A stretch of 8,043 nucleotides of DNA, taken from assembly GCA_910589265.1 (NCBI GenBank), contig CAJUTQ010000050.1:1-8043 (forward strand), written 5' to 3'. Origin of the DNA: an uncultured Lachnospiraceae bacterium (GTDB lineage: Bacteria; Bacillota; Clostridia; Lachnospirales; Lachnospiraceae). Shown one piece after another: positions 1 through 5,489 of the stretch. Numbering within the stretch: the stretch's first letter is position 1; each line of letters starts with the position of its first letter. The position numbers and the translations under genes are program-made. A model generated the notes under the pieces. That model was not told where the DNA came from. It searched no databases and worked only from the letters and a program-made list of their open reading frames with translations.

Positions 1-67
1 CCGGCTGTTCTGCTCCCACATAAAAACAGGAAGAACTTCTCTGTTCCTCCTGCTCTTGTATCGTCAC
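1..67 (-). CDS. Possible 5' end of an unidentified gene, cut by the window edge
   Basis: An open frame begins with GTG at 67 and runs off the left edge after 22 codons (starts MTIQEQEEQ, Gln/Glu-rich, then SSSCFYVG). A GGGAG ribosome binding site lies only three bases before the GTG, closer than usual, and an in-frame stop lies just upstream, so the frame cannot start earlier. It would be the next gene downstream of the histidine kinase, separated from it by a terminator-like hairpin. No family can be recognised from so few residues, and it may be a chance frame. Confidence 0.3.
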   Translation of the reverse strand, partial: MTIQEQEEQRSSSCFYVGAEQP

Positions 68-157
68 TTTCTCCCTTATATTTTATTCTGTTTGTATCGT
101 ACTTTCCCCCTTGGGCGGGAATCTCGCTTTGCAATTCAGGGAAAAATAATAGAAATC

Positions 158-185
158 AAAAAAAGCTCCCTTTCAAGCATTTTTT
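158..185 (-). terminator. Terminator-like hairpin after the sensor kinase gene
   Basis: On the minus strand a run of A is followed by GCTT, a short loop, GAGC and then seven T. The GC stem is only 3-4 bp, extended by A:T pairs, so it is weak. Its place about 55 bases past the kinase stop codon fits the end of the agr-type transcript. The A and T runs flank the stem on both strands, so it could also work for transcription from the left. Confidence 0.4.
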
Positions 186-240
186 AACCGTCCTTTTACT
201 TTTTTGCCTGAAAAAGAGCATATTATTATTTTTATCATAT

Positions 241-1554
241 TTATATAAACGAAACAGGTAATACAAGCACTGCATGAAATTTTTTATCCATTATGTAGCG
301 TTCAAAATATCCACTATACTGCTTAGCAATCTTTGATACACTTGCAAGACCAATCCCATGTATTCCAGCTTCTTTTTTCGTACTTATGAGTTGTCCTCTT
401 TCCTCCTTCAATTTTTCTGAAAAATCATTTACTATTTTCACTACGCAAAGTTTTCCTTCCCTCTGCATAAAAATTCTTACTATAACAGAAGTTTCCTTTT
501 CTTTTTTTGATGCAGCTAAAAAAGCGTTATCTAATAGATTACCTAACATAACAATAAGATCCACATCCTGAATATGATGGAGTATACAGCCTGGTTCCAC
601 ATATGCATCAAAAATAATATTTTTCTTTTCTGCCTTAATAGAATATTCTGATAAAATTAAATTCAGCATCTTATTATTGCTATAAGTACAAGTCTCTTCC
701 CTATTTAATTTTCCATTCAGCTGATCTACTACTTTACATATTTCATCATTTTCTCTTTCATAAGCCAGCTGTCCTATTACTTTTAGATAGTGGGATGTAT
801 TATGTACAACTTCATTATAATTATCAATCCATTGTGCTACTTTCGTCAATCTCTCAACTTCTGATTTCTGGTATAGAAGTTCTAATTGATGTCTGGAATT
901 CTCACTTAAGTTTTCTGTATATTTTTGAAAAGCATAAAATAACGCCATATTTCCAGCTATCATACAAGCAAAAAGCAATGTCATTAATATTTTCAAAACT
1001 CTATTGCTTCCTACATCTATACCTGAATAAAATACTGCAAACAATGTACCTAAAGTAGAGATAGGTACACATAAATAAACAAAAAATAGTTTGTTGGTAA
1101 TTCTATTTCTTGATTTTGCCGACATCTGTTTTAATACAATAAATATAATATAATTTAAAAACTTTATAAGCAACAATTGCCATAAATATTCTGACACTGG
1201 AATCAAACCTGTGTTTGCCAATAATGGGGCTGTAGCATTTGCTAAAATAATATGAAAAAATTCTACACCAATCATAATAACATATGCCATAGCAAAATAC
1301 ACAAATCGAATTCCTATTTTCGAATCAAATAGCAGGGTTATAAAAATCCATAGTAATAGAGGAATAAATATAAGGTTCAAGAAATTACTTTGCAGCATAT
1401 TTATCAAATATATTGCCCCTACTGTTCCCCCACATACTATTTTCATGTTTTTTCTCTTCATTTTCACGTCAAAAAAATTACAGAAAAAGTCATAGAATAA
1501 AAAAACTTCAATAATACAGCAAAAAAACAGGATAAACATATCTAACCATTTCAT
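241..1554 (-). CDS. AgrC-like sensor histidine kinase (GHKL family)
   Basis: This 437-aa membrane kinase probably senses a peptide signal outside the cell and phosphorylates the regulator encoded just upstream. Residues 1-210 are strongly hydrophobic and hold about six membrane segments, as in AgrC/VirS-type receptors. A helical linker (215-245) leads to the phosphoacceptor region HNTSHYLKVI, with the best candidate His251. The ATPase part has an N box (GNLLDNA, Asn339 and Asn343) and a G box (GIHGIGLASV, around 397-406), both well conserved. The start ATG lies 18 bases after the regulator stop codon, so the two are co-transcribed; its ribosome site (AAGAGAG) is weak, which may indicate translational coupling. 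Oddity: the family motif HDxxNH reads HNTSHY here, so the acidic residue after the histidine is lost. The gene appears full length. The family call is firm; the ligand is not known from sequence. Confidence 0.9.
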   Translation of the reverse strand: MKWLDMFILFFCCIIEVFLFYDFFCNFFDVKMKRKNMKIVCGGTVGAIYLINMLQSNFLNLIFIPLLLWIFITLLFDSKIGIRFVYFAMAYVIMIGVEFFHIILANATAPLLANTGLIPVSEYLWQLLLIKFLNYIIFIVLKQMSAKSRNRITNKLFFVYLCVPISTLGTLFAVFYSGIDVGSNRVLKILMTLLFACMIAGNMALFYAFQKYTENLSENSRHQLELLYQKSEVERLTKVAQWIDNYNEVVHNTSHYLKVIGQLAYERENDEICKVVDQLNGKLNREETCTYSNNKMLNLILSEYSIKAEKKNIIFDAYVEPGCILHHIQDVDLIVMLGNLLDNAFLAASKKEKETSVIVRIFMQREGKLCVVKIVNDFSEKLKEERGQLISTKKEAGIHGIGLASVSKIAKQYSGYFERYIMDKKFHAVLVLPVSFI

Positions 1555-1572
1555 TGTGTTTCAACTCTCTTA

Positions 1573-2310
1573 TCAATATTTTTCTGCAATACTTTTTGTA
1601 AAAATCTTACGAAATTCTTTTTTATATGTTCTTGCTACAGGCAAGCGTTCACCATTATCCAAGTAAACCTCATTACCCACTATTTTTTCAATATGATGAA
1701 TATTGATTATATAACTAATGCGTGCAAAAACAAGCTGACGAAATTTATCTGACAATGTCTCTAATTTATCATCTACTAATATTTGCCCATTAAATTTTGC
1801 TTCATCACAGTTGGGGCATACTATAATTTTACTCCCTCTTTTTGCATTTTCTATATACACAATATTCTGAACATTAACCCTGATTACATTATTCCTGTAG
1901 TGTCCAACAATATATTCTTCTTTTGATCTTTTTTCTACCTCTGATATAATCTCTTTTAATTCTCCTATCAGCTGTAGATCTGAATAGGATTTTAATAAAT
2001 ATCTATAAGGGGTTACCTTAAAGGACTTAACTGTAGGCATACGTACTCCTGAACAAAAGACCAGCACTGCATCTTTGAATTTTTTACGAAAATGCCTTGC
2101 TGTTTCATCGCCATCCATACCTCCCAGCTCCATATCTAAAATTAATAAATCTAACTGCATCAAAGTATCTAAACTGCCAACTAGCTCTTCCCCTGAACAG
2201 AATTCATAAATTTTAAATTGGTATTGATTATTGCCCTTCGCCTGGCTAAGAATTTTTTTAATATAAGAGATAAATACTTTGTCATCATCACAAATAGCTA
2301 CATGATACAT
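1573..2310 (-). CDS. AgrA-like LytTR response regulator
   Basis: This 245-aa cytoplasmic transcription regulator is the partner of the downstream kinase. The receiver domain (1-125) keeps the acidic pocket DDD at 8-10, the phosphoacceptor Asp59 in LLILDMELGGMDG, a Ser at 87 and the conserved Lys107 in PYRYLLKS. Residues 135-242 form a LytTR DNA-binding domain, with the typical endings RISYIINIHHIEKI and NGERLPVARTYKKEF. The length is normal for AgrA/VirR-type regulators. The ATG is preceded by GGGGGA at a good distance (GGGGGATAAAAG-ATG). Regulators of this family bind imperfect direct repeats about 21 bp apart; such a pair lies at 3865-3901 and is the natural candidate target. An intergenic promoter in front may give it expression independent of agrB. 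Confidence 0.92.
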   Translation of the reverse strand: MYHVAICDDDKVFISYIKKILSQAKGNNQYQFKIYEFCSGEELVGSLDTLMQLDLLILDMELGGMDGDETARHFRKKFKDAVLVFCSGVRMPTVKSFKVTPYRYLLKSYSDLQLIGELKEIISEVEKRSKEEYIVGHYRNNVIRVNVQNIVYIENAKRGSKIIVCPNCDEAKFNGQILVDDKLETLSDKFRQLVFARISYIINIHHIEKIVGNEVYLDNGERLPVARTYKKEFRKIFTKSIAEKY

Positions 2311-2334
2311 CTTTTATCCCCCTTTTTTGCCAAA

Positions 2335-2374
2335 ATTATACATATATTTTAGCAATTTTTAAATTCTTTTTCAA
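2335..2374 (-). promoter_or_regulatory. Candidate internal sigma-A promoters in front of the response regulator
   Basis: The 84-bp gap between agrB and the regulator holds two overlapping promoter-like pairs: TTGAAA (2374-2369), 17 bp, TAAAAT (2351-2346); and TTTAAA (2363-2358), 17 bp, TATAAT (2340-2335). Either would make a short leader ahead of the strong RBS. Very AT-rich DNA produces such matches by chance, so this is a sequence match only. Confidence 0.4.
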
Positions 2375-2394
2375 TCCTTTTTTTTACATTTCAA

Positions 2395-2988
2395 TTACTC
2401 ATTTTTTAAAACCCATTTACTCTTCTTTACCATTTCCATCAACAACATCATATTTTGTACAAAATATACAAACATCATACTAAATATATACTCTTTAACG
2501 CCCCATCGTATAAGCATTACCATTATCATCAGATGAATCCCTATGAAAAACTTTATTTTTCTTTTATAATGTTGTCTCTCATCCTGACTAATTTTTTTGC
2601 TTTCTGTTTCCACTGGGGCCATAAGTAAAATAAAAAATATATTAAAAAAATATATTGCCATCATCTGTGCAATGGATAAATACTCTATGATATTCTCTAT
2701 ACAAAATATTTGTAGCAGCAAGATTACATTTGATATAATTGTGCATTTCCATATTTCATCTGCATGCCATCCTCCACAAAAGCTTCTAAGAGGGATATAT
2801 GCACCAAGAAAAAACAGTACTGCTTGCATTTTGGAAAAAAAGATTCCGATTCCTAAAGCTATCATCAAATTTAACAGTACTTCAAACAGCAAAATATACC
2901 CATACCTATATATCTTTTTATCTGTATCTGTCATTGCATCATTTTCCCCTTGTATGTTTATAAACGTATCCACTAACTTTTGAATCAT
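2395..2988 (-). CDS. agrB: AgrB-like accessory gene regulator (peptide-processing membrane protease)
   Basis: This 197-aa integral membrane cysteine protease belongs to the family that cleaves AgrD-type precursors and forms the cyclic autoinducer peptide. The signature LRSFCGGWHADEIWKC (67-82) holds the catalytic pair His75 and Cys82, with the same seven-residue spacing as His77/Cys84 of Staphylococcus aureus AgrB. Hydrophobic segments at about 32-50, 54-66, 85-118 and 145-185, plus a basic C-terminal end (MVKKSKW), match the family, and the length is typical. The ATG is preceded by AAGGGAAGG about ten bases upstream. Gene order is agrB, regulator, kinase. Unusually, no agrD follows or directly precedes it: the gap to the regulator is 84 bp and holds no plausible peptide gene. 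It appears catalytically intact, so a substrate encoded elsewhere is expected. Confidence 0.92.
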   Translation of the reverse strand: MIQKLVDTFINIQGENDAMTDTDKKIYRYGYILLFEVLLNLMIALGIGIFFSKMQAVLFFLGAYIPLRSFCGGWHADEIWKCTIISNVILLLQIFCIENIIEYLSIAQMMAIYFFNIFFILLMAPVETESKKISQDERQHYKRKIKFFIGIHLMIMVMLIRWGVKEYIFSMMFVYFVQNMMLLMEMVKKSKWVLKNE

Positions 2989-3038
2989 CTTATCAACTGC
3001 CTTCCCTTCCTTTTTTATTTAGACTTTCTTCAATAATG

Positions 3039-3072
3039 AAAAAATATCAGAACCTTATTCGTCTGATATTTT
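3039..3072 (-). terminator. Perfect 11-bp hairpin with T tract upstream of agrB
   Basis: AAAATATCAGA (3041-3051) and TCTGATATTTT (3062-3072) are perfect inverse complements around a 10-base loop. On the minus strand the stem runs into six T, as in an intrinsic terminator, although the stem is AT-rich and thus weak. It lies about 50 bases before the agrB start. It may end transcription coming from the repeat-controlled promoter at 3.85 kb, or act as an attenuator in the agrB leader. On the plus strand the tail is less convincing. Confidence 0.5.
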
Positions 3073-3129
3073 AATTATCCTATTACATGAATCTATCTTA
3101 TATTTTTATTTTATTCATTTCTTTCATTT

Positions 3130-3157
3130 ATTTTACGTAATATAAGTTTTCAATCAA
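3130..3157 (-). promoter_or_regulatory. Weak candidate promoter for the agrB transcript
   Basis: TTGATT (3157-3152) and TAAAAT (3135-3130) are 16 bp apart on the minus strand. Transcripts from here would have a leader of about 135 bases that includes the 3041-3072 hairpin. The whole stretch 2989-3216 is extremely AT-rich, so the match has little statistical weight. Apart from this and the hairpin I see nothing in that stretch. Confidence 0.22.
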
Positions 3158-3216
3158 ATATATATAACAACACTATTTCAATTACAATTTTCTGACTATT
3201 TATATCAAAATTCAAA

Positions 3217-3695
3217 TTAATATTCAATAACAAAAGAACTATTCTGTCTCTTCATATCTTCTAATTTTACAGGCAACTCTACCCTTTTATTAATATAATT
3301 GTTTTTCTTCTTCTTGATTTAAAATCTAAAATGAGCAATATGCCTTGTATGTAACGTCCTTTTATAGAACGAAAACAAATAGTACTATTGGAAGTAAATA
3401 ATATCTTAGTATCCGCACAAAGTTTTTTATGCACTTTCTTTGCAAAAAAAGACAAAGCTTTATTAGGGCAATCTAACACACACTTATTACATTTCGTACA
3501 TATTTCCTGACATAGAAAAAGATTAAAGCGTACATGTTGTCCAATCCAATTATTGGGAAAATTTAAGATAATACCATTTATCCTTAACTATTTTTTCGTT
3601 CATCTTCCATTTATTATACCAAAAATATTTTCATGCAGGAAACAATAGAACACCATCCCTTGCATTACAGCGATATGCCCAATGCATGATAGGTA
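3217..3695 (-). pseudogene. Decayed 4Fe-4S ferredoxin-type gene remnant
   Basis: One minus-strand frame from 3695 to 3279 reads as protein-like sequence broken by two stops (TGA at 3602-3600, TAG at 3590-3588). Its longest open part contains WIGQHVRFN, then ICTKCNKCVLDCPNKAL: a perfect CxxCxxCxxxCP cluster-binding motif of bacterial ferredoxin type. After that the frame ends in a Lys/Arg-rich stretch with TAG at 3281-3279. A protein-like run in a shifted frame (VELPVKLEDMKRQ) continues to a TAA at 3219-3217, suggesting a frameshift in an A-rich run. A second cluster motif, common in two-cluster ferredoxin domains, is not visible. The likely parent is an iron-sulfur domain of a larger protein (flavodoxin-ferredoxin or radical-SAM activase type), but which one cannot be told. 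No translation start with a ribosome site is apparent. Confidence 0.5.
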
Positions 3696-3707
3696 TCATC
3701 TTTTTAT

Positions 3708-3810
3708 CTAAACATCATTTAGAAAATTTTTGATTGGTATTGCTGGTTCAGAGTGTATAGCTGGAGTTCCCAACGATATACCATATAATTTTGTTACTAA
3801 ATTTTTCCAA
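3708..3810 (-). pseudogene. agrD-like signal-peptide remnant (start lost or frameshifted)
   Basis: A minus-strand frame ending with TAG at 3710-3708 encodes a hydrophobic, amphipathic start (WKNLVTKLYGISL) followed by GTPAIHSEPAIPIKNF and a short acidic tail. This layout matches AgrD precursors: leader helix, signal region, then an E-P-x-x-P-type tail (compare DEVEVP in S. aureus and HQPEEP in Clostridium perfringens). Aligned that way, Thr takes the place of the ring-forming Cys. There is no ATG, GTG or TTG start in frame, and a stop lies just upstream. A TTG at 3810-3808 in the next frame, 14 bases behind an AGAGGA site, would join it if the A5 run at 3806-3802 had one more A. Position supports the call: it lies directly downstream of LytTR-type repeats and upstream of agrB. 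The family match rests on a few residues. Confidence 0.42.
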
Positions 3811-3842
3811 AATAATTATATTTGTCCTCTTTTATATACACT

Positions 3843-3871
3843 ATCATAATTATATTTAATACCCAATGTCC
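3843..3871 (-). promoter_or_regulatory. Activator-type promoter overlapping the LytTR repeat
   Basis: On the minus strand TATGAT (3848-3843) is 17 bp from GGACAT (3871-3866), which sits inside the proximal repeat. A poor -35 covered by the regulator site is how agr P2/P3-type promoters are built. An alternative -10, TATAAT, lies at 3854-3849. A start near 3836-3842 would put the AGAGGA site (3830-3825) almost at the 5' end of the RNA, driving the agrD-like frame. The layout is seen directly; activity is inferred. Confidence 0.5.
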
Positions 3872-3901
3872 TTTTTTTGCCATTTAATGTCCTTTTTTTG
3901 C
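3865..3901 (-). repeat. Two identical 16-bp direct repeats, 21-bp period: LytTR regulator binding site
   Basis: GCAAAAAAAGGACATT occurs at 3901-3886 and again at 3880-3865 on the minus strand, an exact copy with a 5-bp spacer, so the period is 21 bp (two helical turns). LytTR regulators such as AgrA, PlnC and VirR bind 9-bp half-sites with about 12 bp between them, i.e. the same period, and GACATT(A/G) resembles their (T/A)ACGTT-type half-site. A LytTR regulator is encoded 1.5 kb away on the same strand. The repeat itself is certain; its use as the operator is a strong inference. Confidence 0.68.
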
Positions 3902-3917
3902 TTATATTTATTATAAT

Positions 3918-4139
3918 TTATCTAGTACGAAAAACAATACTTAAAAGTACTATAACCCATTTGATTTTTCCACATTTACCTGTTTCTTTGACAACAAAAA
4001 CGATTGCAACTTTGTTGTTTATTTATATCGTCTTCTGTATTTCTTCAATTCCTTTGCCATTCCACTTTTTTATAAAATCATCGTTCTTGAAACGTATCCT
4101 TAGATACTATCTATGGTTACTGCTATTTTCTTTGTCCAC
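3918..4139 (-). pseudogene. Unidentified decayed coding remnant with two in-frame stops
   Basis: Behind a good ribosome site (AAGGAG, two bases before GTG at 4139) a 74-codon frame reads MDKENSSNHR, stop, then YLRIRFKNDDFIKKWNGKG, stop, then a hydrophobic part with VAIVFVVKETGKCGKIKW up to TAA at 3920-3918. The middle segment has a protein-like composition and the frame stays the same throughout, which suggests a gene broken by nonsense changes. I recognise no family. It could be chance in AT-rich DNA. It abuts the LytTR repeats. Confidence 0.25.
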
Positions 4140-4145
4140 GCTCCT

Positions 4146-4217
4146 TCAATCATTTTTTACTATCCTTTGAATCATCTCGCCCATCCCCTCCCTAGCCCGT
4201 TCTTCATAACTATTCAT
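4146..4217 (-). CDS. Small charged ORF (23 aa), probably a remnant
   Basis: A short frame starting MNSYEERAREGMGEM and ending IVKND* is rich in Glu and Arg and coding-like in composition. Its ATG overlaps a TAA that closes a 15-codon readthrough extension (AKEAAWELDVV) of the 212-aa gene upstream. Taken together the pieces look like a once continuous helical tail that suffered a stop and a frameshift, perhaps the end of another protein. There is no clear ribosome site. Function unknown. Confidence 0.25.
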   Translation of the reverse strand: MNSYEERAREGMGEMIQRIVKND

Positions 4218-4264
4218 TAACTTACAACATCCAATTCCCAAGCTGCCTCTTTTGCACAAACTCC

Positions 4265-4903
4265 TTATGCAATTACCTCTCCTTCCCCTCTATAAGCTCC
4301 AAAGAAAAGAGAAAAATCCTCCCTTTTCTTTAACCTTTGAAAGGCTTCCCTTTCCAAAATTTCCGGCCATATATCTTTACAAAGTTGATAAATGGCTGCA
4401 TGGTAATACCCCATACAATGGTGGCGAATCCCCTCCTTTTCATATGCACATAGTCTGGGAAACTGCTTTTCTATCTGCCTAAAAATTTCCCTTACATCTT
4501 CTTCGAATAACTCTATAAGAAGCTCTGGTTTCCAGCTTATCTCTATAGCCCTCTCATCCAGATAAAACTCTTCTCCATAAAGCGCCAGCAAATAAGTATA
4601 GGTTCTTTGATGTACACTAGTAAAAAGGTAGTGTACCCCTAAACTGACTGCTGGTTCTTCTCTGTCCCATTTTTCCAGAAGTTTTTCAAAAGCTTCTATA
4701 ACCCGCTCTCTCACTTCTTCCTTTTGGTAGTAATCCTGCAAAATGCCTATTTGCTTTTTAAAGCATTCCCTCTCTACCTTATCTGCTTCCAAAAGTAGTC
4801 TCCCTCTACGTTCCTGAATATAAACCAACTTTCTTTTTCCTCCATACTTATGTTCTTTTCCAGACGTCCATCTGTTAAGATTACCCTTTTTTATATCCTC
4901 CAA
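4265..4903 (-). CDS. Hypothetical soluble protein, last gene of the toxin/immunity-like operon
   Basis: The product is up to 212 aa, highly charged and mostly helical, with no signal peptide or membrane segment. It contains VHYLFTSVHQRTYTYLLALYG (about 90-110) and HHCMGYYHAAIYQL (near 161-174). I do not recognise the family. The longest frame starts with TTG at 4903 and has no good ribosome site. A TTG at 4828 has GGAGG ten bases upstream and may be the real start, giving about 187 aa. Alternatively the ATG at 4963, in another frame, encodes 28 residues that would join this protein if one base were lost in the A6/T6 run near 4905-4917, so a frameshifted 5' end is possible. It follows the 149-aa gene by 74 bases. 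By position it may be an immunity or accessory protein, but nothing in the sequence proves that. Confidence 0.6.
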   Translation of the reverse strand: MEDIKKGNLNRWTSGKEHKYGGKRKLVYIQERRGRLLLEADKVERECFKKQIGILQDYYQKEEVRERVIEAFEKLLEKWDREEPAVSLGVHYLFTSVHQRTYTYLLALYGEEFYLDERAIEISWKPELLIELFEEDVREIFRQIEKQFPRLCAYEKEGIRHHCMGYYHAAIYQLCKDIWPEILEREAFQRLKKREDFSLFFGAYRGEGEVIA

Positions 4904-4977
4904 CTTTTTTCAAAAAACCTGTCCTATTGCCAAATTGCTTATCTCTACGGTTCCTTCTCACCATTACTATATAAAAA

Positions 4978-5427
4978 TCACGGCTCCTCAAATGCCGCCC
5001 CTATAATCTCCCTTGCCAGAAGACTTTCTGCCAGATCCAGGCGGATATGTATCTCACTTCTCCCCTCTTCCTTGGACAACCGATAGAGAGGCTTGTCCTG
5101 TACCTTCTCTTCCTCCTCCAATATGGGACAAAAGTAGGAGACGCTTTCCTCCTTCTCTTCCTCAAACATGGCTATAAAGAGAAAGGGGATGCTCTCGTCA
5201 TATTGAACGAGAAGTTCCATGACTTCCCTGGAAACAAGAAAAACTGGCTCCATCAAAATATCTGGATACAGGATATCCATCCCTGTCTTCATCTCAAAGA
5301 AAACATAGGGTGGAAGTTCCTTGTACTCTTTACGATTTAACTTCCTTATATTCAGCTTTCTGTATCCATTCACAATTCGTGGAATAGGATTTCCTGGCTG
5401 ACTCTTTAACACAAACTGCTTTTGCAT
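4978..5427 (-). CDS. Hypothetical 149-aa soluble protein, possible immunity protein
   Basis: The ATG at 5427 has a strong GGAGGGAG ribosome site six bases away or less, so the start is firm. The protein is soluble and very acidic in its second half (runs of Glu at about 89-94 and 104-107). A stretch of the kind DILMEPVFLVSREVMELL followed by a hydrophobic strand (PFLFIAMF, 81-88), then a Leu/Arg-rich end (IHIRLDLAESLLAREIIGA), vaguely recalls the Imm11 immunity-protein layout, in which a similar 'vSe.v..ll' helix occurs twice. That resemblance is weak and from memory. It lies 62 bases downstream of the 240-aa membrane protein gene and probably shares its transcript. Role unproven. Confidence 0.7.
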   Translation of the reverse strand: MQKQFVLKSQPGNPIPRIVNGYRKLNIRKLNRKEYKELPPYVFFEMKTGMDILYPDILMEPVFLVSREVMELLVQYDESIPFLFIAMFEEEKEESVSYFCPILEEEEKVQDKPLYRLSKEEGRSEIHIRLDLAESLLAREIIGAAFEEP

Positions 5428-5489
5428 TTGCTCCCTCCTATATCCTTGCGTAAACAGAAAAAACCTTTCATTTTTTGATTCTACAGCTC

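Noticed and set aside
107..124. TTCCC...GGGAA inverted repeat upstream of the possible left-edge gene
   Set aside because: A short imperfect stem without a T tract; could be an operator but nothing supports it.
2335..2374. A 12-codon frame (TTG, MKKNLKIAKIYV) between agrB and the regulator, where agrD is normally found
   Set aside because: The AAGGA touches the TTG with no spacing, the frame stops after 12 codons, and there is no signal or tail region. It is better read as promoter DNA, though a relic of agrD cannot be excluded.
2597..2983. Plus-strand frame of 128 codons opposite agrB
   Set aside because: It is the antisense of a gene with an intact AgrB signature, and has no ribosome site.
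3352..3363. AAAAGGACGTTA-like single half-site on the minus strand, close to the LytTR repeat unit
   Set aside because: There is no second copy 21 bp away and no promoter-like sequence next to it; a single short match in AT-rich DNA is expected by chance.
4088..4101. Small inverted repeat GTATC-TAAG-GATAC
   Set aside because: The stem is only 5 bp and no T tract follows on either strand, so it is not a terminator and not a convincing operator.
3877..4170. Plus-strand frame of 97 codons, hydrophobic, starting inside the 16-bp repeats
   Set aside because: It begins with TTG within the T-rich side of the repeats, has no ribosome site, and its hydrophobicity is just what the reverse of A-rich DNA gives. 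Minus-strand remnants explain the region better.
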